From contig JBCBRS010000001.1 in assembly GCA_039819545.1 (NCBI GenBank), positions 248,001 to 312,000 on the forward strand: a stretch of 64,000 nucleotides of DNA, given 5' to 3'. Positions 56,901 to 64,000 of this stretch are shown piece by piece. The stretch comes from CALLPQ01 sp039819545. Lineage in GTDB: Bacteria > Pseudomonadota > Alphaproteobacteria > Caulobacterales > Parvularculaceae. The notes under the pieces were generated by a model. The model did not search any database, was not told the origin of the DNA, and saw only the letters and a list, made by a program, of their open reading frames with translations. A program made the translations under genes and the position numbers. How positions within the stretch are numbered: position 1 is the stretch's first letter; each line of letters starts with the position of its first letter.

Positions 56901-57212
56901 GCACAATACTCCTTCCGCTTTGACAACGGGATGAGCCTGACACCGCGTGCAGATGTTTATTATCAGGGTGCGTCCTTTTCATCGATCTTCAACACCCAAG
57001 AAGATCGCATTGACGGTTATGTACTGGCCAACGCTCAAATCATGCTGGAGCCAGAAGATGGTGCGTGGTTTGCCCGGGCGTTCATTCAGAACCTGACCGA
57101 CAATGACGCGATTACCGGTCAGTTTAATGCCGGTCAGGCAGTCGGTAACTTCAACAATGTCTTTCTGGTGGAGCCACGCCGCTACGGTATTGGCCTCGGC
57201 CTGCGCTTCTAA
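53988..57212 (+). CDS. TonB-dependent outer-membrane receptor
   Basis: 1074 residues, long for the family. A signal peptide ends near residue 27 (VAAQS). A TonB-box-like EIIVTSQRTEQSLQDVPI near 35 is followed by the plug domain (SISLRGVG; IERLEILRGPQGTLFGRNA near 145) and a 22-strand barrel ending YGIGLGLRF. SYTRGFKAGGF-like strands in the second half mark the barrel. Large inserted loops rich in Ala, Gly and Pro (about residues 390-435 and 520-600) account for the extra length. It imports an unknown ligand, possibly a siderophore, glycan or vitamin. A terminator follows. Confidence 0.95.
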   Translation: MKRQNTVVELISGVSMMAMMTAVAQPVAAQSIDDEIIVTSQRTEQSLQDVPIAVSAFGGEELDNRQIESFTDIQFNIPNFSFSRSNFTGSSISLRGVGALAVGSSTEPSVSVHINDVFINAPRLFETEFFDIERLEILRGPQGTLFGRNATGGVINVITAKADPSEVGGHVDAEYGNFNSIKIKGALNVPIIQDVLAARLAGTVIQRDGFTENVVTGNDIDDRDIYALRFSSRWLATDNTTVDFTASYFKEEDARQRASNTTCNTDPTGLLGCLPGPVSFGGLGADQRATFLANSSQEALGLIGALNGLPGDAAGVFGLFSLADPQVFQQPLTTDPRQVALDFDPQNNVEETIFLVNVKHDFEKFTFKFNAGWGNSKIAQLQDFDGGVGPALNTPAFLATGLPQGALFPGAPAGALGPGSPAIPPAPSIAVGGVPILANNFFNNGLIPLSAFNFDQLTGSITGDVFGFFDNYQSANLSIGENDYYSFEAIFSSDFDGRFNFLLGANYSDSNGFADFAVSTTGLDYFSAIGGTLAARGGAYQAAIQAGLGADPFVQGGVGAGLFSIADLSALAGADPQGFVSTVGGAITGVAAQQMLAVDGTAIAQGILDNAVTAANQVDGLAFFTPYFFNDTDDGFTEDFSIFGEVYVDITDTLKFTGGVRRNFTTKGVRDRGNLLESLSGNPPVVPIGTPNLRPLLDSDELTQGTPGAINDFRVIDGEFNATTGRAVLQWTPTDGIEAYASYTRGFKAGGFNPRASVGLPGVPTQFDPESINAYEAGVKTVLAGGALRANLTGFYYDYSDLQVSNIVNNTSVNENIDATIFGLEGEFVWRPLDDLVLNTTVSYLNTDITEFESLDTRDPLGGSTEDVLLADITTGQNCILDLNGSPNFIGAGNPVRDAIIDGLNTAGQAGLAGQFAALTGSPFTACGPLQDLVAGLQAFDLTGASVTAGNRVDISGNALPGSPEFTVSVGAQYSFRFDNGMSLTPRADVYYQGASFSSIFNTQEDRIDGYVLANAQIMLEPEDGAWFARAFIQNLTDNDAITGQFNAGQAVGNFNNVFLVEPRRYGIGLGLRF

Positions 57213-57233
57213 GCATTGCGACACAGACAACCT

Positions 57234-57263
57234 AAAAAAGCACCGCTTCGGCGGTGCTTTTTT
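57234..57263. terminator. Intrinsic terminator after the TonB-dependent receptor
   Basis: The stem GCACCGC (57240-57246) and GCGGTGC (57251-57257) with a TTCG tetraloop, flanked by AAAAAA on the left and TTTTTT on the right. It can stop both the receptor gene and the convergent NlpC/P60 gene. Confidence 0.92.
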
Positions 57264-57294
57264 ATTGGCCTGCCTCGTGGTCCTAGAGTAGCCG

Positions 57295-58236
57295 TCACGA
57301 CCCAGCCGCAAGGCGGCGGATCGAGGTGACTGGCCCGGCATCGCGGCTTACCCTGTCAGCATAATCCTTAAGCGGATCAATACTCACACACATATGGGTG
57401 GCGTTGGCGTGAACGATGTGCCTGTCATCGCGCATGAGCGCCACATGGCCTTTCCAGAAGATCACGTCGCCGCGTTTGAGGAGCCCCTCTGTCAGTAGGT
57501 CCAACGGGGCACCATCCAACGCCTTTCCAATAGTTTTTTCCTGCATATCCGTATCGCGCAGGATTGGCGGGTCGCCCGGCGCGATGCCGCATGCACAAGT
57601 CAGGGCGTTTTGCACCAGCGCTGAACAATCGAGGCCAAGGCTTGAGCGTCCACCCCACAAATAGGGTGCATGAAGATAATACTCCGCCAGCGCCACATAA
57701 TCCGGCGTTTGCTCATGGGTCGGAGCGCAATGGTCGGCAATCACATGCCCGCGTTTTTGTCCGGGCAGGGTAATTTCAAAGAACCGCGAAGATCTCTGGT
57801 CCGGATCAATACCCCTCAACAGACTATTCATGCTGACAAAGCCGTGGGGCGCCGATTTAATATCTGGTTCTGAAAAAATCAGGGTACGAAGCACACTGAC
57901 CCGGTGTGTGGGCGCCCTCTCAAAAGGGGCGAGATCGCCCCCCGCCACATAACCCACATAGCCGTCAAGACCCGATTGTCCCCATGCCCAGCCGCCTCGA
58001 TGTTCATAGACTGTGAAAGGCTCTCCAAAAAGAAGCTCGGTCTCGCGTCCCATGGTGAGCGATGGGGCTTTCATCAGCCCGGTGACACCGGCGGCGCACA
58101 TCATGGGCTCGCCCGGCGCGGTCGCAATACCGGGGAACCGATCTTGAAAGTCTTTGGACACCAGATCCTCGCGCACCGGCGTTAGCCGTCGATCGAGGGT
58201 ATCCGCGACTTGCGATTGAGGCGTCTTGTCAGCCAT
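57295..58236 (-). CDS. NlpC/P60 cysteine peptidase with SH3-like domains
   Basis: 313 residues. SH3b-like segments in the first half (ETELLFGEPFTVYEHRGGWAW; GYVGYVAGGDL) precede the C-terminal NlpC/P60 domain: catalytic Cys in GLDCSALVQNAL near 207, His in FWKGHVALMRDD near 262 and a third polar residue in HIVHANA near 274. It should cleave peptidoglycan stem peptides, like YkfC-type gamma-D-Glu-diamino-acid endopeptidases. No signal peptide is obvious, so it may act on recycled muropeptides in the cytoplasm. It overlaps the MarR-type gene upstream by eight bases. Confidence 0.9.
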   Translation of the reverse strand: MADKTPQSQVADTLDRRLTPVREDLVSKDFQDRFPGIATAPGEPMMCAAGVTGLMKAPSLTMGRETELLFGEPFTVYEHRGGWAWGQSGLDGYVGYVAGGDLAPFERAPTHRVSVLRTLIFSEPDIKSAPHGFVSMNSLLRGIDPDQRSSRFFEITLPGQKRGHVIADHCAPTHEQTPDYVALAEYYLHAPYLWGGRSSLGLDCSALVQNALTCACGIAPGDPPILRDTDMQEKTIGKALDGAPLDLLTEGLLKRGDVIFWKGHVALMRDDRHIVHANATHMCVSIDPLKDYADRVSRDAGPVTSIRRLAAGS

Positions 58237-58582
58237 AGAGCGGTCTTGCCGGTTGCTCTACGGTGTGCCCCGCCACAAGGCGTGCAAACTCGTCGAGAAA
58301 AATTGCGCCGTCAGCGGTTTTCTGAATGATGACAATCCGGCGATCGCTCGGGTCACGCACCCGCTTGATAAAGCCCAGAATGGAGAGCGCGTCGAGGGCC
58401 CGGGAAATCGCGGGTTTGGGGATATTCAGGTTGGTAGACAAGGCCCGCACCGTATGGGGCCCCGGTTTCATGTAAACGGTCAACATGATGGCCCATTGGC
58501 GCATGGACAGATCTGGGCCGTCATCGCGGACCGAATCCACCATGATCCGGTGCCAGATTTTCAATGAGTCCAGGGCAGCCAT
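58229..58582 (-). CDS. MarR-type winged-helix regulator
   Basis: 117 residues from ATG 58582; a longer frame with poorly conserved residues starts further upstream, so the start is uncertain. The winged-helix core is clear: MRQWAIMLTVYM, VRALSTNLNIPKPAISRALD and the wing ILGFIKRVRDPSDRRIV. It overlaps the peptidase gene and is probably cotranscribed with it. Its ligand is unknown. Confidence 0.8.
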   Translation of the reverse strand: MAALDSLKIWHRIMVDSVRDDGPDLSMRQWAIMLTVYMKPGPHTVRALSTNLNIPKPAISRALDALSILGFIKRVRDPSDRRIVIIQKTADGAIFLDEFARLVAGHTVEQPARPLYG

Positions 58583-58723
58583 GGGCGAGCAATCCAATAC
58601 CAAACCAGTGTGCTTTTGGAGGCAAAACAACCATAAACACATGCTTACCGTGCGCCTGTTCGCAGCGCCCATGCAAGGCCCCTCGTGCCGCCGGGGCGGA
58701 CCGTGCCGACGATGGCGCGTCGC

Positions 58724-60175
58724 TTAACGCGCGACTTGCCGTTCAATCAGCGTGAAGAGCGCGCGAAGGCATTGCGCCTCACCACCTTGGGGGCGCCCGG
58801 GCTCACTACCGGGCCGCCAGCCGTAAAGATCAAAATGCAGCCAGCGCTGCCCCGCCGGAATAAACCGCCGCAGAAACAAGGCCGCGAGGATTGAGCCCGC
58901 GAAACTGTTGCCGGAAATGTTGTTGAGGTCTGCCACCGGCGAGGCGAGCATTTTTTCGTAGTTGGGCCACATGGGCATGTGCCAGGCGGGATCCTGTGTG
59001 TCGGCGCTTGCCTCTTTCATAGCGTGGGCAAGCGTCACATCGTCCGTATAGAAAGGGATCACTTCCGGGCCAAGGGCAACCCGCGCCGCGCCGGTCAGCG
59101 TCGCCAGCGTGATCAGCAGGTCGGGCTTGTGTTCGCAGGCATATGTCATCGTATCGCCAAGGATGAGCCGCCCCTCCGCATCGGTATTGCCAATCTCTAC
59201 GGTGAGGCCTTTGCGGGTTTGCAACACATCACCAGGGCGAAAGGCAGATCCGCTAATGGCATTTTCAACAGCGGGAATCAGCACGCGCAACCGCACGGGC
59301 AGTTTGCTGCCCATGATCAATTGACCAAGACCGAGTGCATGCGCCGCACCGCCCATGTCTTTCTTCATCAGGCTCATGCCGCCGGCGCCTTTTATATTTA
59401 GGCCGCCACTATCAAAGCAGACCCCTTTACCGACAATCGTCACTCGCGGTGCCGTATCTGGAGCATTGTCGTGGGTCCACTGAAGATCAATCAGCCTCGG
59501 CGCATTGGCGGAGGCACGGCCCACGGCATGGACCATGGGAAAATTATCAGTCAACAGGGCTTCACCCCGCGTGACCGTCATGGTCGCGTTGCTCTCCTCG
59601 GCGATCTTGCGCGTCGTATCCTCAAGGTCTGTGGGCAGCATGTCCCCCGCTGGCGTATTAATCAAATCTCGAACAAAGCTGGTATTCTTTGCCAGACGGC
59701 GAATCCGGTCGATATCGGCTCCCCGTGGTGCGATCAGAACGGCGCTGGGTGAGGGTGCGGTTTTATAGCGATCAAACTTGTACCCGCCGAGAAGCCAGCC
59801 CAGCAGCGTGCGTTCGAGGCTTGTGCCCGATAAAGCTGGATAGGCGAGCCGATAATAGCCTGTGGGCAGGGACGCAGCGGCCGCAATGGCAAAATCATCA
59901 CTCCCGTTTCCAGCGCCCACCAAAACGCCATCCTTGTGGCTCAGAACGCTGCCAATTTTACCAGTGAAGCCATTGAGCTTTGCCAGCGCCCGCACGCTCT
60001 CAGGGACCGCGTCCGGCCACTTATCGGCGCTTTGTTGCTCGACAGTTTCTGAGTCTGGCACCGTTCCCTGATCCGGGGCGCAGTCCTTCATCGTCAGTAT
60101 AAAGAGTGGCCGGCTATCCGCATCAGGAGCGGCGGTGTGGTCAATCAACATATCAGTGTTCAGCAAGGGAATCAT
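58724..60175 (-). CDS. Leucyl aminopeptidase-family (M17) metallopeptidase
   Basis: 483 residues. The M17 signature NTDAEGRL lies near residue 335, with metal ligands in GKGVCFDSGGLNIK near 255 and MKKDMGGAA near 275; all metal-binding residues appear present. It removes N-terminal residues from peptides in the cytoplasm, using two metal ions. With the neighbouring NlpC/P60 enzyme it may serve murein-peptide recycling, as in PepA/YkfC-like gene sets. The N-terminal domain diverges from that of PepA. Confidence 0.92.
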   Translation of the reverse strand: MIPLLNTDMLIDHTAAPDADSRPLFILTMKDCAPDQGTVPDSETVEQQSADKWPDAVPESVRALAKLNGFTGKIGSVLSHKDGVLVGAGNGSDDFAIAAAASLPTGYYRLAYPALSGTSLERTLLGWLLGGYKFDRYKTAPSPSAVLIAPRGADIDRIRRLAKNTSFVRDLINTPAGDMLPTDLEDTTRKIAEESNATMTVTRGEALLTDNFPMVHAVGRASANAPRLIDLQWTHDNAPDTAPRVTIVGKGVCFDSGGLNIKGAGGMSLMKKDMGGAAHALGLGQLIMGSKLPVRLRVLIPAVENAISGSAFRPGDVLQTRKGLTVEIGNTDAEGRLILGDTMTYACEHKPDLLITLATLTGAARVALGPEVIPFYTDDVTLAHAMKEASADTQDPAWHMPMWPNYEKMLASPVADLNNISGNSFAGSILAALFLRRFIPAGQRWLHFDLYGWRPGSEPGRPQGGEAQCLRALFTLIERQVAR

Positions 60176-60358
60176 AACCTCTATTTATAAATCGTAAGCG
60201 GCCTTTAGCGCCCTTTCGTGTTCAGAGCTCTTGGGCATTCGCTTAACCGGAGGCCCGCCACGGTGATGGGAAGCATTTTAGCATGGGCATTAAGTCTTTT
60301 TTGAGCAAGTCGGTCCATGTTTCGTCAATGAACGCTGTCTCAGGGGATATACCGAACG

Positions 60359-61624
60359 ATGCATTATTCGATCAATGCCAAAAAACTGGCCACCAGCGCG
60401 GGTGTCGCCATTCTCGCACTCGCCATGCAGGCCTGTGCCACCACCGGCACCACAACTGGCAAAGCCCAGCAATCTACAGCCCACGCCAATGCCCAGTCCG
60501 ATACCAAGGGCCTCGACCCGGTTGCGGCTGCGGCGTTTTGGGGCACGCGCTATGACCGCGAGCCACAAAATACAGATGTGGCGGTAAAATTTTCTGGCGC
60601 GCTGCGCAAAATCGGCTCCTTCGATGAATCCCTGAAGGTGATTTCAAAAACCGCGCAGAACAATCCCGGCAATGCGGACGTGATGCTTGAGCATGGCAAG
60701 TCGCTGATCGAAAGCAACCGCGCTTTTGAGGCGGTTCGCCCCATCGAATATGCCCTGTCTGTCAAACCCGATAGCTGGCGTATTCTCTCTGCTTATGGTG
60801 TTGCGCTCGACCAGATTGGCGAGCATGCGTCGGCGCGTGAACACTATGACCGAGCGCTCGCCATCAACCCACAGGCGATCAGTGTTTTGAATAACAAAGG
60901 CCTGTCCTTTGCATTGTCAGGTAATCTGGAGGCAGCACGCGCCACCTTGATCCGCGCGACCGGAGATCGGCAGGCCAGTGCAAAAGTTCGTCAGAATCTT
61001 GCTTTCGTGATGGCGCTGAAAGGCGATATTGCCAGCGCTGAACGACTGGCCCGGTCCGATTTGCCGCCCCAGGTTGCAGACAATAATGTTGAGGTCTTCC
61101 GTACCCTGCTTAACCAGCCTGCGTACTGGCAGGAATTTGCAGCTAATGGTGCGAGCGTTCCGGATTTTGACGCACCAAGCACGGCACCCGTCACCAACGA
61201 CCTTGTTGCTGAGCCACGCCCCTCGGTTCCCACGGTTGAACCCGCGCCGCTGCCCAATCTGAAGACAGCGCCAACGCCAAAGTCGGCACCGAACGGTGAG
61301 CCAAAGCCCTTGACCGTTCCCGATGCCCCAGCAGTGGCTGAGCCTGATGAAGACGCCGGTGTCCCGCTCGTCCTTGGACCTGTAGTCGCACCCACCACGG
61401 CGTCTTTCGTGGCAAAGGGTGAGCCATCAACACTGGCTCCAGCGTCAAAAGAACAGTCGGCGGAGGAACAGTCGATCAGCGATCTTTTAAGGGATGATGA
61501 CGAGGCGAACGATGCTGTCCGGTTTACCGCACCCACAACAATTGCCGCTCCGGTGGGGATTGAGGAAACTGACGACGAAAACGACAAAGACGACGCGGCT
61601 GAAGAAAAAGACAAGGAAGATTAG
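60359..61624 (+). CDS. TadD-like tetratricopeptide lipoprotein
   Basis: 421 residues. A lipoprotein signal with lipobox LAMQAC (Cys near residue 26) precedes TPR repeats (about 60-230), similar to TadD of the Flp/Tad pilus (VISKTAQNNPGNADVMLEHG; YALSVKPDSWRILSAYGVAL; INPQAISVLNNKGLSFALSG). A long Pro/Ala-rich then acidic tail (about 265-421) is unusual. No other tad genes are in the window, so a role in pilus biogenesis is inferred from similarity only. A terminator follows. Confidence 0.82.
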   Translation: MHYSINAKKLATSAGVAILALAMQACATTGTTTGKAQQSTAHANAQSDTKGLDPVAAAAFWGTRYDREPQNTDVAVKFSGALRKIGSFDESLKVISKTAQNNPGNADVMLEHGKSLIESNRAFEAVRPIEYALSVKPDSWRILSAYGVALDQIGEHASAREHYDRALAINPQAISVLNNKGLSFALSGNLEAARATLIRATGDRQASAKVRQNLAFVMALKGDIASAERLARSDLPPQVADNNVEVFRTLLNQPAYWQEFAANGASVPDFDAPSTAPVTNDLVAEPRPSVPTVEPAPLPNLKTAPTPKSAPNGEPKPLTVPDAPAVAEPDEDAGVPLVLGPVVAPTTASFVAKGEPSTLAPASKEQSAEEQSISDLLRDDDEANDAVRFTAPTTIAAPVGIEETDDENDKDDAAEEKDKED

Positions 61625-61666
61625 GACGCCTGACGCCTAATTGTACTTTCTCTACAGAGAATTTTG

Positions 61667-61697
61667 AAAGGGTCGCCGGATTGGCGGCCCTTTTGCG
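61667..61697 (+). terminator. Intrinsic terminator between the tadD-like gene and pxpA
   Basis: An 11-bp stem with one G-U pair (AAAGGGTCGCC 61667-61677 with GGCGGCCCTTT 61683-61693), a five-base loop and a short T run. Confidence 0.75.
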
Positions 61698-61738
61698 TTG
61701 GTGTAGATCATAAGAGCAACGAAAAATGGGAAAATGCA

Positions 61739-62533
61739 GTGCCGGCAATTGATCTGAATGCTGATATGGGAGAATTCGCAGAGCCCTGCGCTTCGGCGCG
61801 TGAAGCAGCGTTGATGCCTCTTCTCTCCAGCTGCTCGGTTGCGTGCGGCGGTCATACGGGCACACGCGAAACCATGCGGACAACCCTGTCGCGAGCAGCG
61901 GCGGCGGGCGTGCGCTGCGGGGTGCATCCCTCCTATCCCGACCGGAAGAATTTTGGCCGTGTTGCCATGGCGATACCCGAAGCGGAACTGCGCGATCAGC
62001 TACGGCGCCAGATTGATGGCTGTCTTGAGATTGCAGAGGCGATGAGCGTGCGGCTTTATCACCTCAAACCCCATGGTGCTCTTTATAACGTGTCGGCGGC
62101 CTCCCAGTCGCTCTCTGAACTGATTGCGACCCTGACGAAATCCTATGGCCTTAGCCTTTATGGGCCACCGGGTTCCGCTTTGGAAACCCAAGCCCTGATC
62201 GCGGACGTTCCCTTCGTCGGTGAGGGGTTTGTTGATCGGGCCTATCAGCCAAACGGGGCCCTTGTTCCTCGGTCGCAGGCCGGGGCGCTGATCGGGTCTG
62301 TAAGTAAGCGCGCCGCGCAGGCATTGACACTCGCGCGCGGGCAGAGGCTCCGGCTTCAGCCCTTACCGGCAGAAAAGCCAAAACTGTTGTGCCTCACGGT
62401 GCAAACTTTGTGTATCCATGGCGACGATCCGAAGGCGTTTGAAACGGCGCGGGCCATTCATGCCGCTTTTGACCGTCACGAGATCAGGGTCGAGGCGCCA
62501 GCGCAAAGATTCAATGAAAAGGCCCTGTCGTGA
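61739..62533 (+). CDS. pxpA: 5-oxoprolinase subunit A (LamB/YcsF family)
   Basis: 264 residues from GTG 61739, after which the conserved start (IDLNADMGEF) follows; an upstream extension would run into the terminator. Conserved segments: SCSVACGGHTGTRETM near residue 32, HPSYPDRKNFGR near 62, and YHLKPHGALYN near 107. With PxpB and PxpC it splits 5-oxoproline to glutamate using ATP, removing a damage product of glutamine/glutamate. It overlaps pxpB by four bases. Confidence 0.93.
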   Translation: MPAIDLNADMGEFAEPCASAREAALMPLLSSCSVACGGHTGTRETMRTTLSRAAAAGVRCGVHPSYPDRKNFGRVAMAIPEAELRDQLRRQIDGCLEIAEAMSVRLYHLKPHGALYNVSAASQSLSELIATLTKSYGLSLYGPPGSALETQALIADVPFVGEGFVDRAYQPNGALVPRSQAGALIGSVSKRAAQALTLARGQRLRLQPLPAEKPKLLCLTVQTLCIHGDDPKAFETARAIHAAFDRHEIRVEAPAQRFNEKALS

Positions 62534-63279
62534 CCACTGGCTCCCTTTGCCTCGGCGCTATCAAGCCCTTTACCGAAACGGGCGTGTTGGTAATGGTCCG
62601 AGGCGGGTCAAGTGTCGAAATCGCCATGGCGTGCCAACGTCTTGCGGATATCGCCAAGGGTTGGCCCGGCATGATTGAGGTGACGCCCGGCCTTGATAGT
62701 ATTGTGGTTCGCTATGATCCTGACTGTACGTCTTTTGATACGATCCGCACACAAATAGTAAAACTTGATCTGGATGCGTTGCCCCCGACATCACTGGGAA
62801 CATCAGGGGGGACGTCCGAAACCGCTATCGATGTGCCCGTCTGTTTCGAGGCGCCATACGCTCCGGACCTGGCCACAGTTTGCGCCCAATTGGGGATGGG
62901 TCCAACAACCCTTATTGATCAGCTTACCGATAAACTGTTGCCCATTTTAAATATGGGTTTTGCGCCGGGCTTTGCTTATATGGGTGGCCTGTCGGGCGTG
63001 CTTGCGGCGCCGGAAAGGTTACCTCGGCGCGCAGAGCCGCGCCGGGTCGTTCCTGCCGGATCGCTTGCCATGGCCGCTGGGTTTGCCGGGCTCTACAGTT
63101 GCGCAACCCCGGGTGGCTGGCACCTGATCGGCCGCACGCCCCTCACATTGTTCGATGCGAACGCCGCGCACCCTTTTATTCTCCACCCGGGAAGGGCGGT
63201 TCAATTGCGCCCGATGACCGAATTGGAATTGCAACAATACACAGAGCAAACCCTTGGAAAGGGTGGCTGTGGGAAGTAA
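62530..63279 (+). CDS. pxpB: 5-oxoprolinase subunit B (KipI family)
   Basis: 249 residues. The GTG start overlaps the pxpA stop. Family segments: GFAPGFAYMGGL near residue 145, PRRVVPAGSLAMAAGFAGLY near 175 and GGWHLIGRTP near 202. It forms the ATP-dependent PxpB-PxpC complex. It overlaps the next gene by 11 bases. Confidence 0.95.
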   Translation: MTTGSLCLGAIKPFTETGVLVMVRGGSSVEIAMACQRLADIAKGWPGMIEVTPGLDSIVVRYDPDCTSFDTIRTQIVKLDLDALPPTSLGTSGGTSETAIDVPVCFEAPYAPDLATVCAQLGMGPTTLIDQLTDKLLPILNMGFAPGFAYMGGLSGVLAAPERLPRRAEPRRVVPAGSLAMAAGFAGLYSCATPGGWHLIGRTPLTLFDANAAHPFILHPGRAVQLRPMTELELQQYTEQTLGKGGCGK

Positions 63280-64000
63280 GAGGGCCCCGATTGCCACGGT
63301 GAAAACACCTGGTCTTGCCACCAGCGTGCAAGACCTTGGTCGCCGAGGCGCTGGCGTCTTCGGTTTATCGCGGGGCGGCGCAGCGGATGCGTTGAGCGCA
63401 GCCGTTGCCAACCGGGCATTGGCGAATGCGGCGCATGCTTGTGTTCTGGAATGCACGGTACTGGGCCCCGAACTGATTTTCAGGGGCGAGACCCAGATTG
63501 CCTTTGCCGGCGGTGCGGTGACCGCCTTGCTTGATGGAAAAGAGCTGGCCCCAAAGATCCGTCACGCTGTCGCGCCTGGCATGCGCTTACGCCTCGGGCC
63601 AATGACGGGCGGCGCGCGGGTCTATCTCGCAATCGCTGGTGGATGGCGGGGCGAGCCATTTTTTGGAAGCTGCGCCACGCATCTGACTGCGGGTGCTGGC
63701 GGGTATGCTGGCCGCGTTCTTCAGGCGGGCGATCTTCTTTATAGTGAGGATTTAGCGCCGCGGTCTATACCGCCCGCCGGTCCATCAAACGACTTGCCTT
63801 TTTTTGACAGCGCAAACAGCGCCATCAAATTTCTGCGTGTCACACCAGGCCCGGAATGGCCGGGCGAGGTTGGGCCTGAAACCTTTGCCCGGCTAGCTGG
63901 TCCATTTTTTGCCAGTCAGGATATGAGCCGGATGGGAATCCGGCTTATCATGAAGCCCAGCGGCGGAACAGGAGAGGGCAATCCTTTGACTCTTCCATCC
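63269..64000 (+). CDS. pxpC: 5-oxoprolinase subunit C (KipA family), cut by window end
   Basis: 244 codons are visible with no stop before the window end; about 80 to 100 more would be expected. The GTG at 63269 has AAAGGG upstream; GTG 63263 is an alternative. Conserved segments: TPGLATSVQDLGRRG near residue 16, GGAADALSAAVANR near 40 and YLAIAGGWRG near 120. It completes the pxpABC operon. Confidence 0.92.
   Translation, partial: MGSKRAPIATVKTPGLATSVQDLGRRGAGVFGLSRGGAADALSAAVANRALANAAHACVLECTVLGPELIFRGETQIAFAGGAVTALLDGKELAPKIRHAVAPGMRLRLGPMTGGARVYLAIAGGWRGEPFFGSCATHLTAGAGGYAGRVLQAGDLLYSEDLAPRSIPPAGPSNDLPFFDSANSAIKFLRVTPGPEWPGEVGPETFARLAGPFFASQDMSRMGIRLIMKPSGGTGEGNPLTLPS

Overview
The window looks like alphaproteobacterial DNA: the right end of an integrative and conjugative element (ICE) on the left, and ordinary chromosome on the right. 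This rests on family recognition and gene order read by eye; no database search or composition count was run. The lineage cannot be fixed from the sequence. The Trb-type conjugation genes with DUF2274/DUF736 satellites, a DUF6499-DUF2285 regulator, a DUF6538-type integrase and the tamA/tamB, ahcY, tadD and pxpABC complement all fit Alphaproteobacteria.

Layout. (1) About 1-14,500: four same-strand overlapping genes forming a large anti-phage type cluster. They are the C-terminal end of an SNF2-like helicase (cut by the window), a giant N6-adenine DNA methylase, a 2138-residue helicase carrying zinc-finger pairs, a DUF1998 region and a PD-(D/E)XK-like nuclease domain, and a UvrD-like ATPase with a RelE-like N-terminus. 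It resembles DISARM class 1 in gene order, but the DUF1998 part is fused to the helicase and the last gene is not a DISARM core gene. (2) 14,460-15,353: a convergent FseA-like regulator of ICE excision/transfer. (3) 15,670-25,551: trbBCDEJLFGI with no trbK, then DUF2274, DUF736 and a small unknown gene. (4) 25,621-28,523: an AT-rich four-gene cargo operon with overlapping start and stop codons, encoding a two-TM protein with a DUF5919/phospholipase-D-like domain, a HAD protein with a degenerate Nudix-like tail, a WbqC-like protein and a canonical Nudix hydrolase. I know of no described system with this composition, and it is the best candidate here for a new system. (5) 28,526-30,113: a tyrosine integrase beside tRNA-Asp(GTC), with repeats between them; the ICE/chromosome junction should lie at the 3' end of the tRNA. 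The relaxase, the coupling protein and the other att site are presumably left of the window.

From 30,114 on the DNA is chromosomal. It holds an MDR oxidoreductase and an HSL-type hydrolase, a gap with three inverted repeats, a hypothetical protein, an orphan ParD-like antitoxin, a cNMP-domain patatin phospholipase, a TonB-like protein and ahcY with a candidate operator. These are followed by a TPR pseudogene, tamB/tamA, and a sulfotransferase / paraoxonase-like / SDR operon. Further right are a PLP-dependent ammonia-lyase, gpsA, a MATE transporter, a fatty acid desaturase, a TonB-dependent receptor, an NlpC/P60 peptidase with a MarR regulator, an M17 aminopeptidase, a TadD-like lipoprotein and pxpABC (5-oxoprolinase; pxpC is cut by the window end).

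No CRISPR array, rRNA or complete insertion sequence was seen.
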